A model generated the notes under the pieces. That model was not told the origin of the DNA, searched no databases, and was given only the letters and a program-made list of their open reading frames with translations. The translations under genes and the position numbers were made by a program. Positions 6,918 to 13,190 of a DNA stretch of 13,190 nucleotides are shown here, piece by piece. How positions within the stretch are numbered: the first letter of the stretch is position 1; each line of letters begins with the position of its first letter. This DNA comes from Syntrophorhabdus sp. (lineage in GTDB: Bacteria; Desulfobacterota; BSN033; UBA1163), in contig DYHU01000087.1 in assembly GCA_020724025.1 (NCBI GenBank), positions 1 through 13,190 of the forward strand, written 5' to 3'.

Positions 6918-6955
6918 ATGCAGCAGATTTTAAAAAGATGAAAAGGAGGAAGAAA

Positions 6956-8191
6956 ATGGAGAAACTTCGAGTCGGGATCGTTGGGTCGCAGTTTGCGGCT
7001 CACCTTCATCTTAACAACTATACAAAACTGAGGGGTTCAAAGATGGAGATCGTCGGGATCGCCTCTAAGACTGAAAAGAATGCTCAGGCGACGGCCAAGG
7101 AGTTCAATATTCCATTGGCATACACGGATTACCGTAAACTCCTGGAGAGAAAAGACGTTGATGCCATCGATCTCTGTATCCCGACCAATTTCCACGAAGA
7201 GATGGTCATTACTTCGGTAGAGGCGGGTAAACATATCATCTGCGAGAAGCCACTGACCGGATATTTTGGAGAGGATGTAGAGGGAGAAGACATTGGATTC
7301 CGGGTTTCAAAGGACGTGATGCTCAGGAGCGCCATGGAGAGTTGCGCCAGGGTTAGGAAGGCGATCGAGAAGAGCCGTGTCATTTTCTGCTATGCAGAGG
7401 ATTGGGTCTATGCGCCCCCGGTGACAAAGATCAAAAGGATTGTAAAGGTGAGCGGCGGGACCATCATGGACATACGGGCTGAAGAGAGTCATTCAGGTTC
7501 CCATGCCGCCTACTCACGGAAATGGAAAACTTCCGGCGGTGGGGCTCTCCTCCGTCTTGGGTGCCATCCGATCGGAGCTGTTCTTCACCTCAAATACTTC
7601 GAGGGACAGTTGCGGGATGGGAAGCCTATCCGGCCAAAATATGTGACTGCAGAGGTGGGACAGCATACCCGGATTCCCTCCTTTCAAAAAGAGCCCAAGA
7701 AATGGCTGGTCACTTCATGGGAGGACGTGGAAGACTGGTCTGCCGTCATCATTACCTTCGAGGACAACTCCAAGGCGTCCGTATTTGCATCAGATGGGGT
7801 GCTGGGCGGGACCCGGAATGCGATGCAGGTGTATCTCTCGAATGCGGTGGCCTTCGCCAACATTAATCCAAATAATGCGGTCGAGCTCTATGCCCCGGAT
7901 CCGAATATTTTCGGAGACGAGTACATTTCGGAAAAACTCGAGACCAAAGGAGGATGGAACTACGCCAGCCCTGATGAAGACTGGATGAGGGGTTTTCCTC
8001 AGGAGCTGGAGGACTTCGTTGATAGTATCCTTCAGGGAAAGGAACCGATGTCAGGATTGAGGCTGGCGGAGGACACGATGGAGGTAGTCTATGCCGCCTA
8101 TCTTTCGGCAGAGAAGGGACAGAGAGTTCAACTCGATTCTTCAAAAAAAAGTCTAAAGGTAAGGGGTAACGAGGCCCGTATCGTTAATTAG
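6956..8191 (+). CDS. Gfo/Idh/MocA family NAD(P)-dependent oxidoreductase
   Basis: This 411-residue member of the glucose-fructose oxidoreductase/inositol dehydrogenase/MocA family probably oxidises or reduces a hydroxyl group of a sugar, inositol or sugar acid using NAD(P). The Rossmann domain begins RVGIVGSQFAAHLH (5-18), where GxVGSxxxA replaces the more usual GxGxxG. IDLCIPTNFHEEMV (71-84) is followed by the signature CEKPLTG (96-102) with catalytic-type Lys98. The C-terminal domain has GGGALLRLGCHPIGAVLHLK (194-213), with His204 at the expected active-site position. A stretch of about 28 residues after CEKPLTG (TGYFGEDVEGEDIGFRVSKD and beyond) looks longer than usual. The ATG at 6956 has AAGGAGGA 5 nt upstream and starts just before the Rossmann fold. 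An upstream ATG at 6908 lies inside the repeat element and was rejected. Last gene of the rightward unit; substrate unknown. Confidence 0.9.
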   Translation: MEKLRVGIVGSQFAAHLHLNNYTKLRGSKMEIVGIASKTEKNAQATAKEFNIPLAYTDYRKLLERKDVDAIDLCIPTNFHEEMVITSVEAGKHIICEKPLTGYFGEDVEGEDIGFRVSKDVMLRSAMESCARVRKAIEKSRVIFCYAEDWVYAPPVTKIKRIVKVSGGTIMDIRAEESHSGSHAAYSRKWKTSGGGALLRLGCHPIGAVLHLKYFEGQLRDGKPIRPKYVTAEVGQHTRIPSFQKEPKKWLVTSWEDVEDWSAVIITFEDNSKASVFASDGVLGGTRNAMQVYLSNAVAFANINPNNAVELYAPDPNIFGDEYISEKLETKGGWNYASPDEDWMRGFPQELEDFVDSILQGKEPMSGLRLAEDTMEVVYAAYLSAEKGQRVQLDSSKKSLKVRGNEARIVN

Positions 8192-8270
8192 AAGGCTACG
8201 TTAATCGTCTCTCAATTCTTTACACGTAACCGTAACCGATAACCGAAACGGGCTTCGTAACCGTAGCCTT
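8192..8270. repeat. Inverted repeat enclosing degenerate CGTAAC repeats between convergent genes
   Basis: AAGGCTACG (8192-8200) is the perfect inverse of CGTAGCCTT (8262-8270). The 61 nt between contain CGTAAC (8225-8230), CGTAAC (8231-8236), CGATAAC, CGAAAC and CGTAAC (8256-8261) as a degenerate hexamer/heptamer run, and CGAA/TTCG can form a small inner hairpin. The element fills the gap between the oxidoreductase stop (8191) and the opposing transaldolase-like stop (8293). It may act as a bidirectional transcription end or be a mobile or dispersed repeat. No long T-run is present on either strand. The rest of 8271-8292 shows nothing. Confidence 0.5.
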
Positions 8271-8292
8271 AACCCTGGCCCATTTATTTCCA

Positions 8293-10428
8293 TTAAGTTT
8301 TCTTCCGGATGGAGCGAGTTTTTTTGATCAGGGAGACCATCTCCTTCTGAAAGGCATCGTAGGCTCCTTTGAATTCAGAGAGGGTCTTCTCAACAGGACC
8401 GAAACAGGGCCAATCGGATGGGAGGAGACCTCCGAGGCCAAAATCTCCTGATATCCCCACCTCCTTAAAGACCTCTGCCAGTTCGGGATTGATCTCATAG
8501 GCCTTTTTGAAGTCGTCCATCTGGTTCAATAGGGTGAGAACCTCGTTTGGAAAGGTCTTTAAGATGGACTCCTCAAACACTTTCAGTTGGAACTGGGGAT
8601 CCTCTGCCATCCTCCTCACATTTTCCTGATGGTCTGGAAATTCGGTATGAACGAGATTTTTGGAGGCAAGGGTCCAATAGGTATCGAAGGGCTTCCGTTT
8701 GGAGGCAGGAAGATAGTGAATGCGGTCCATGATGAAACTGGCCTGATCCTGGGTGATCCCCTTCCTTCTCATTAGATAGTTGATCCATTTTTCTCGGTTT
8801 TCATCATTGAAGAAGATCGACCAGACCCTCCTGGCAACAAGAGTCCCTGATTTTCCAATGGCCTCTTCCCAGTTTCGGAGGGTTTCTCCGGAAGCGACTG
8901 GTTTTAAAGCTTCGCGGACAGGTTCATTGATGGTTCTTTGGCCGTGAGCATATCGCGTTACGTTCCAGACCTTTTCTTTATAGGTCTTTGCTTTGGAGAC
9001 CTTCTCCTTTGTTCCATTGGCTTCTGAGAGCTGCTCAATCTTCTGAATTGCTTTTGATTCACCTATTTTATCTTTTAACTCACTAAAGAGTTCTTCAAGC
9101 TTTTCCTCTCTCAGATGGCTTTCCAGCCTTCCGCCCATATTGGTCATATAGAGCTGGGTCGGTCGAATTCCTTTTCTCATCGCTTCAGCCATTCCTTCCA
9201 TCTCTTCGAGGATGAGTGTGGCCTCCTGGCTGACGCTGAAGTCAACCGTGATGTTCGATCCGAAGCCAAAGGAGTTGATCGTCCGCGTGATGGTTCTGGC
9301 GGCAGGGGTTGTGGCGGCCACTTTGATGACGAGATTGGGCCTTCCTTTCCATCCATCCATCCGATAACCTGCCAGCAGATATTGGTCATAGAGGGAGAGG
9401 TTTTCAGAGGCGAGAGAGAACGCCGTAAACACATCCCGGATGCTCTCCTCAACAAGGTGAGCGATATTGGGATTGAGCTGGAAGCTGACGACACCGCCTC
9501 CGGAAGTCTCGCGGAGGTTGAAGAAGATGGGACGAAAGACATAGAGGTTATTCCAGAGGGCAAGCAGTGTTGCGTAAAGCGTGATCTCCTCTGCATATCG
9601 GGAGGGATTCGCAGACCAGCGCTTGAAATCTGGATATCGCTTCACCTCATCGCGAAAAAGTGCGGTTAAGGAAGGCTCGTCCTGATAAGCCCTTGCGGCC
9701 AGAACAGGATTGGTGGAGACCTGCTCAAAGCCCAGATGCCTGAGCCATCTCAAGCCGATGGCATAATCGTTGCCAAATTTACAGATTCCATCTTTCACCA
9801 TCCGGTAGTAGATATTCTCCTTGATCTCCCTTTCAGCCCCTTTCAGGAATTTGGTGAAGAGATTCTTCTTGAAATCGAGTCCCTCTTCGATCCGGAGGGC
9901 TGTCCTGGCAGCCATGCTGCTGCCCTTCTGGACCCTCTTCATCTTCGAAAGCCATTTCAAGATCACAGCCTCTGCAATCGAACCTCCCCCCTCTTTTCTC
10001 TCGCGATCCTCCCACTCCTCAAGGCCATTGAGAATGAAGCCAAGAGACTCAGCCTTTTCTCCCTCATCGAGCCAACGGCTTTCGAGGCCGTAAAAGTTGA
10101 GCGCCATCTCGAGCATGACTTCATAGGAGTGCTGCCTGAAATGAACTTTCTGTTGAAAAGTTTCTTTCGGCTCATCGACAACAGGTCTTGAAAGGGAGAA
10201 AAGGAGGTTCAGTTTTCTGATGAGGCCTCCCACTGTTTCGGATAGCCTCCCATTGATTTCGGAGAAGAGGAGATGGTCGGAAGCCAGGGCCGTCTGTCCC
10301 CACTGGACCAGAGAGAAAAGATGAACCACATGGTCATCCGGAGCAGGGGGTTTTTCCTTCGGCGAAAGACTTCCGGGAAGACTTAATTCTACGATACGGT
10401 TGATGGCCTCTTGAGCGATCGCTGACAT
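8293..10428 (-). CDS. Large transaldolase-superfamily protein with unrecognised flanks
   Basis: The protein has 711 residues, over twice the length of classical transaldolases (about 215-390). A transaldolase-type core spans about 220-440: AIGLRWLRHLGFEQVSTNPV (223-242) matches the (T)TNPSL strand motif. NLVIKVAATTPAARTI (365-380) matches the IKxAxT strand, making Lys369 the candidate Schiff-base lysine. SFGFGSNITVDFSVSQE (386-402) matches the GIxxNxTxxFSxxQA element. TNMGGRLESH (429-438) resembles the SPFVGR phosphate-binding segment, with Arg434. Residues 1-200 (largely helical, with charged stretches) and about 445-711 are not recognised; a Lys/Glu-rich helical segment (440-490) links to the C-terminal part. 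The ATG has AGGAGA 7 nt upstream. It is the third gene of its unit, behind IolB-like and UxaE-like genes. The expected role is reversible C3-C4 cleavage or dihydroxyacetone transfer on a ketose. Family membership is fairly sure, reaction and substrate are not. Confidence 0.72.
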   Translation of the reverse strand: MSAIAQEAINRIVELSLPGSLSPKEKPPAPDDHVVHLFSLVQWGQTALASDHLLFSEINGRLSETVGGLIRKLNLLFSLSRPVVDEPKETFQQKVHFRQHSYEVMLEMALNFYGLESRWLDEGEKAESLGFILNGLEEWEDRERKEGGGSIAEAVILKWLSKMKRVQKGSSMAARTALRIEEGLDFKKNLFTKFLKGAEREIKENIYYRMVKDGICKFGNDYAIGLRWLRHLGFEQVSTNPVLAARAYQDEPSLTALFRDEVKRYPDFKRWSANPSRYAEEITLYATLLALWNNLYVFRPIFFNLRETSGGGVVSFQLNPNIAHLVEESIRDVFTAFSLASENLSLYDQYLLAGYRMDGWKGRPNLVIKVAATTPAARTITRTINSFGFGSNITVDFSVSQEATLILEEMEGMAEAMRKGIRPTQLYMTNMGGRLESHLREEKLEELFSELKDKIGESKAIQKIEQLSEANGTKEKVSKAKTYKEKVWNVTRYAHGQRTINEPVREALKPVASGETLRNWEEAIGKSGTLVARRVWSIFFNDENREKWINYLMRRKGITQDQASFIMDRIHYLPASKRKPFDTYWTLASKNLVHTEFPDHQENVRRMAEDPQFQLKVFEESILKTFPNEVLTLLNQMDDFKKAYEINPELAEVFKEVGISGDFGLGGLLPSDWPCFGPVEKTLSEFKGAYDAFQKEMVSLIKKTRSIRKKT

Positions 10429-10450
10429 ATTCGTTCTCCTAATCTCCCCT

Positions 10451-10473
10451 TACCCCTTTACAAAAGAGGGGTA
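10451..10473. repeat. Intercistronic hairpin upstream of the transaldolase-like gene
   Basis: TACCCCT (10451-10457) pairs perfectly with AGGGGTA (10467-10473); a T-G wobble and a T-A pair extend the stem to 9 bp around loop ACAAA. It lies in the 67-nt gap after the UxaE-like stop and ends about 10 nt before the ribosome site of the next gene, so it could modulate message stability or translation. The CCCCTTxACAAAAGxGGGG pattern resembles dispersed repeats I associate with deltaproteobacterial genomes; this is not verifiable here. No T-run follows on the minus strand. Confidence 0.5.
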
Positions 10474-10495
10474 AATTCCCCGCGAGAAAAACTTG

Positions 10496-12046
10496 TCAGT
10501 CATCAGAAGAGAGGAATTCAAGGGGAATTTTATCCACTCCCAGATACTCTAAATGTTTCTCAATATGCTTATCAAGGAGGGAGGCGTAGTCTTCCTCGTA
10601 TTGCGTCAGGGTATTAAAAATCCGGCCTCTCAATGCGCCCCTCAGCAGAAAGCCATAGGTGATATGAAGGAACTGTCTGGCACTATCCAAATCGAGGAGG
10701 CCCGGAAGTTCGAAGTCAGAGAGGGTCTCGATTTGAGGGATAGAAGAGAGGTCTGTGGTCACCTGATAATGTTTGGAAGCCTCCCCGAATGCGGATAAAG
10801 CCTGCAGATGCATCTCCCTGTAGAGGAAAGGATTCATCAGGGCGATGAGACGGACCGCTTCGAGCCAGCTCGTCCCCGCTGTCTTGAGATGGATTTTCCC
10901 TTGAGAGATCTCTCCGATATGGGGGAAGATTGAGAACTTATCGCTTCCCGAGTGGATGGAGATCTTATAATTCCCGTAATGTTGAGCGATGAGGACATGA
11001 CGATAGAACTGCTCCCTGAAGGCAGTTACTTCTCCCCGGTAATCAATCCCCTTCTGGAACTCACCGATGAACCTGAGGGCGAGGGAATCGATTCGGACCC
11101 CTCTGTGGCGGAGGACAATCATCAGGAAGAGATGGGTTTCCGGAGAGGTGGGGATGGGGATTTCATCGATGGAGATTTCAAAATCGATGAAAGGTTTTCT
11201 ACCCGACCGCTGGAGGAGGATTTGATGGACCTCCTCGGAAAAGTCAATGGCCTGATGGAAGAGGAGGACATTCCGCTTAACTTCCTCCTCTGAAAACCGG
11301 ATGGAGAGATCGCCACGGGAGCCCCTGAATGTAAATTCCTTATCCAGAAAGAGATGGAGGAGGACTTTTGCATCGCCGGAGTCGATCTCCTCATTAAATC
11401 TTCGCTCGATCACTTCGCTTGGAATGGAAAACGCTTCGAAATTCAATTTTTCAGAGAGATCGAGAGTAAGCATGGAGACGCCCGCATCGAGAGCAAGCCT
11501 GACCTCTTCGAGTGACTTCAGGTGGTCTCCATCCGCTCCATAACCTTCCCGATAGTTCTCCTGAAAGACCGACCAGGCAACATCTGCGATCACCTCTTTA
11601 AAGCTTCTACCGGTCTGTCCATTCTCCCGAACCGACTGCTGTGCCAGAACAGGCCGAATCCGGAATTTCCTAATGGCCCGGATATGGCCGGGAGTCGCCA
11701 GACCGAGGCGATCTCCTGTTCCGATGGTCGCGGAGGCGCTCAGGAGGGAGACCGGCCTGGTAAAGGGAAAGCGTTCCATTAAAGAGCGGGTATTTTCCGG
11801 AGATAGATCGCACAACTTGAGCGAGGGGGCGTGATGAAAGATTTTTCCGTGAAAGGGATCCTTAAAGAGAGTCTCCTTTTCGCCGATGACTGTTAGTTTC
11901 TTCCCTTCGACCGTCCGAATCATTCCATAAGACAACCCGTCCATTGAGCAGAAGGACCGGGGATAGATCTTCTGAAGGTTTATGGGGAAGGCTTGAAGGA
12001 ATTTTAAAATCTCTTCAAAGGAAAGAATCCGGCTCGATTCAGTCAA
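10496..12046 (-). CDS. uxaE: Tagaturonate epimerase family protein (UxaE-like)
   Basis: This 516-residue protein resembles UxaE, first described in Thermotoga as the enzyme converting D-tagaturonate to D-fructuronate by C4 epimerisation in galacturonate breakdown. Features I recognise are ATIGTGDRLGLATPGHIRA (106-124), the segment SFKEVIADVAWSVFQENYRE (148-167) leading into GYGADGDHLKS (168-178), DAGVSMLTLDLSE (187-199), FIDFEISIDEIPIPTSPET (286-304) and KISIHSGSDKFSIFP (361-375). Conserved Asp, His and Glu in these blocks (for example Asp172, Asp174, His175, His365) are candidate metal ligands. The start is TTG, overlapping the upstream IolB-like stop by 8 nt, with AAAGGA about 7 nt before it; the next internal Met (35) would cut off conserved-looking sequence. 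Overlap implies translational coupling. No uxaC, uxaD or uxuA is present, so a classical galacturonate role is unproven. It may act on another ketohexose or ketouronate. Confidence 0.8.
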   Translation of the reverse strand: MTESSRILSFEEILKFLQAFPINLQKIYPRSFCSMDGLSYGMIRTVEGKKLTVIGEKETLFKDPFHGKIFHHAPSLKLCDLSPENTRSLMERFPFTRPVSLLSASATIGTGDRLGLATPGHIRAIRKFRIRPVLAQQSVRENGQTGRSFKEVIADVAWSVFQENYREGYGADGDHLKSLEEVRLALDAGVSMLTLDLSEKLNFEAFSIPSEVIERRFNEEIDSGDAKVLLHLFLDKEFTFRGSRGDLSIRFSEEEVKRNVLLFHQAIDFSEEVHQILLQRSGRKPFIDFEISIDEIPIPTSPETHLFLMIVLRHRGVRIDSLALRFIGEFQKGIDYRGEVTAFREQFYRHVLIAQHYGNYKISIHSGSDKFSIFPHIGEISQGKIHLKTAGTSWLEAVRLIALMNPFLYREMHLQALSAFGEASKHYQVTTDLSSIPQIETLSDFELPGLLDLDSARQFLHITYGFLLRGALRGRIFNTLTQYEEDYASLLDKHIEKHLEYLGVDKIPLEFLSSDD

Positions 12047-13055
12047 TATCGTATCCTTTTTCTCTCAGTATTGCGATTAAGAGATCTTTCTGCTTTCCGG
12101 TGAAAGGGTAGGGGCGACATATCCTGTTGAAATCCTCTTTTGAAAGGGGTTTTTTCTTCTGGTCTTGCTCCAGGGCCCTGAAAATTTCTTCAAAGGATTT
12201 AAGGTGGACGAACTCAGGGATATCCCTCATGGCCAGTTCCTCACCCCTGCCGGCCAATCCCCACAGGTAGAGGAGCTCGGAGACAGGAGAGGCAACCACA
12301 GGATGGCATCCTCCGGGAATGGCAAAGACGCTTTTTTCTCCGATCAGATAAGCCTTGCTCAATCCCTTTACATCCATCAGGATTTGAACTCCGTAGGGTC
12401 CAAATTGATCTCCCGGATTCTTCTTCCAGTTGAAACGGTGGTAATAGATCTCTTCGTGGTCAGATTCACCCGATTGGGGTTGATCTTTGTCATGCTGGTG
12501 GAGCGGCGTCCCTGACCAGAAGCCCGGAGGGCTATAGGTTTCTCCAACGACAAGATTTGAACTCACATCCTTCGGGCTGATGAGGGAGACGATATCTCTT
12601 CGCCAGATCCAGTCGCCTCTCGAAACGACTTTCACATCTCCGCTCGACAGATAGAAAGGAGTTTTTTCTTTCAGGGCAGGGGCTTCAAAGAAGACGATTT
12701 CTCCATCTCCTCGAATCTTTAATCTAGAATTACAGGGAACATAAAGGGCGGAGGCGTTCGTCTTTCCGGGACCTGGGGCGAAGGGACCTCCAATCCTCTC
12801 CATGGAATAGCTTTTTCCATTCACTTCGGCTTCGAATCGGCCCTCCTGGGGGACGATGACCATCTCATTCTCTTCTGTCTTTCTCGTCTTAACGTCGGAT
12901 CGAAGCTGGAAGATTCCGAATCCCAGGAGTTGAAGGGGAACCTTCTCTTTGGAGGGATCAAGGATCAGTACGCTCCTCTTTCCATCATACCGGAGGTGGG
13001 GATTGACTTCGTCTCTTTCAATCCTTTTTGCATATTTCCTCATCGTGCTTTCCAT
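12039..13055 (-). CDS. IolB/KduI-type bicupin isomerase with C-terminal extension
   Basis: This 338-residue protein has the IolB/KduI fold, a bicupin of metal-dependent aldose-ketose isomerases (5-deoxy-glucuronate isomerase in inositol breakdown, 4-deoxy-5-keto-uronate isomerase in pectin breakdown). The C-terminal cupin shows TPLHQHDKD (183-191), SDHEEIYYHRF (198-208), FGPYGVQI (218-225), VFAIPGGCHPVVASP (243-257) and LLYLWGLAG (261-269). His186, His188, Glu201 or Glu202, and His251 fit the metal site. The N-terminal cupin (about 30-125) is weaker. Residues about 275-338 (ending with the segment RICRPYPFTGKQKDLLIAIL) extend beyond typical IolB length of about 270. I chose the ATG at 13055: AGGAG lies 8 nt upstream, and an upstream in-frame ATG (13085) overlaps the -10 box so cannot be on the transcript. 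It is the first gene of its unit. Absence of other iol genes argues against ordinary inositol catabolism; the substrate is probably a related uronate or modified hexose. Confidence 0.82.
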   Translation of the reverse strand: MESTMRKYAKRIERDEVNPHLRYDGKRSVLILDPSKEKVPLQLLGFGIFQLRSDVKTRKTEENEMVIVPQEGRFEAEVNGKSYSMERIGGPFAPGPGKTNASALYVPCNSRLKIRGDGEIVFFEAPALKEKTPFYLSSGDVKVVSRGDWIWRRDIVSLISPKDVSSNLVVGETYSPPGFWSGTPLHQHDKDQPQSGESDHEEIYYHRFNWKKNPGDQFGPYGVQILMDVKGLSKAYLIGEKSVFAIPGGCHPVVASPVSELLYLWGLAGRGEELAMRDIPEFVHLKSFEEIFRALEQDQKKKPLSKEDFNRICRPYPFTGKQKDLLIAILREKGYDID

Positions 13056-13083
13056 TTTTGGTTCTCCTGTCAAAAGTCGCCCC

Positions 13084-13113
13084 ATTATATCTCTTTGCGC
13101 GTCAGGCTGTCAA
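13084..13113 (-). promoter_or_regulatory. Consensus sigma70 promoter for the isomerase-epimerase-transaldolase unit
   Basis: On the minus strand a perfect TTGACA (13113-13108) is followed after 18 nt by a perfect TATAAT (13089-13084). The predicted start is near 13077, giving a leader of about 20 nt that contains the AGGAG site and then the ATG at 13055. Such a strong core promoter usually implies control by a repressor. Confidence 0.75.
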
Positions 13114-13133
13114 TTTAGCGAATAAGACTATTT

Positions 13134-13153
13134 CTGTAATGCCTCAGTTACAG
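13134..13153. promoter_or_regulatory. CTGTAA-N8-TTACAG inverted repeat upstream of the promoter
   Basis: CTGTAA (13134-13139) and TTACAG (13148-13153) are perfect inverse arms around 8 nt, ending 20 bp upstream of the -35 box. It is a candidate regulator-binding site; upstream placement would fit an activator or a looping repressor. The 10-mer TTCTGTAATG at its left arm also occurs at 5609-5618 beside the tctC start, which may indicate a shared regulator or may be chance. The outermost 13154-13190 is AT-rich with no clear gene. Confidence 0.4.
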
Positions 13154-13190
13154 GGGGTCACAAAATTCCTGATAAAAATTTAATTACACC

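Noticed and set aside
6908..6955. Upstream ATG extending the oxidoreductase by 16 residues
   Set aside because: The extension lies in the GGAATGAC end of the repeat element and lacks a ribosome site, whereas ATG 6956 has AAGGAGGA at 5 nt and sits next to the Rossmann strand.
9115..9669. Plus-strand frame of 184 codons within the transaldolase-like gene, and similar long antisense frames at 1542-2024, 1871-2476, 4484-4894 and 5036-5524
   Set aside because: All are antisense shadows of genes with recognisable families and show no motif, ribosome site or sensible start of their own.
10496..13055. Ordinary myo-inositol or galacturonate operon
   Set aside because: Single iolB-like and uxaE-like genes are present without iolC, D, E, G or J, or uxaC, uxaD and uxuA, and are joined instead to a transaldolase-like gene; the standard pathways are not supported by this window.
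13056..13085. Upstream ATG extending the IolB-like protein by 10 residues
   Set aside because: That ATG is part of the TATAAT box, so it would be upstream of the transcription start; ATG 13055 has AGGAG correctly spaced.

Overview
The window reads as an accessory carbohydrate and small-acid catabolism region of a Gram-negative bacterium. It has an exported tripartite tricarboxylate transporter (TTT) binding protein, roughly even GC, sigma70-type promoters, and interspersed hairpin elements of the GTCATTCC...GGAATGAC and CCCCTTTA...AAGGGG kinds. I associate those elements with Deltaproteobacteria (Desulfobacterota). The lineage call is an inference of low confidence. No rRNA, tRNA, CRISPR array, transposase or phage gene is visible.

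There are three transcription units. (A) 192-5572, minus strand: tctC, tctB, tctA, an MttB-superfamily methyltransferase homologue without pyrrolysine, and a xylose-isomerase-like TIM-barrel protein. The genes are tightly packed, with a hairpin plus T-run between tctC and tctB. (B) 5713-8191, plus strand, divergent from A: a NagB-type amino-sugar phosphate deaminase, a 98-residue remnant of a NagA-like amidohydrolase that has lost its catalytic barrel, and a Gfo/Idh/MocA oxidoreductase. (C) 8293-13055, minus strand, convergent with B: an IolB/KduI-type bicupin isomerase, a UxaE-type (tagaturonate epimerase family) protein, and a 711-residue protein with a transaldolase core inside long unrecognised flanks. 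A near-consensus promoter lies directly upstream of C.

Unit C is the most novel part. In transcript order it encodes a candidate aldose-ketose isomerase, a candidate ketose C4 epimerase and a candidate Schiff-base transaldolase, with no kinase in between. This suggests an unphosphorylated uronate-like or modified hexose is isomerised, epimerised and then cleaved between C3 and C4. Unit A suggests uptake of an anionic, perhaps N-methylated, compound by a TTT system followed by processing by an MttB homologue, although the partner corrinoid protein is not in the window. Unit B looks like amino-sugar processing in which the deacetylase has been gutted.

Non-coding stretches are as follows. 1-191 holds a plus-strand terminator candidate. 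5573-5712 holds overlapping divergent promoters. 6813-6955 holds a dispersed-repeat-like element. 8192-8292 holds an inverted repeat enclosing degenerate CGTAAC repeats between convergent units. 10429-10495 holds an intercistronic hairpin. 13056-13190 holds the unit C promoter and an inverted repeat.
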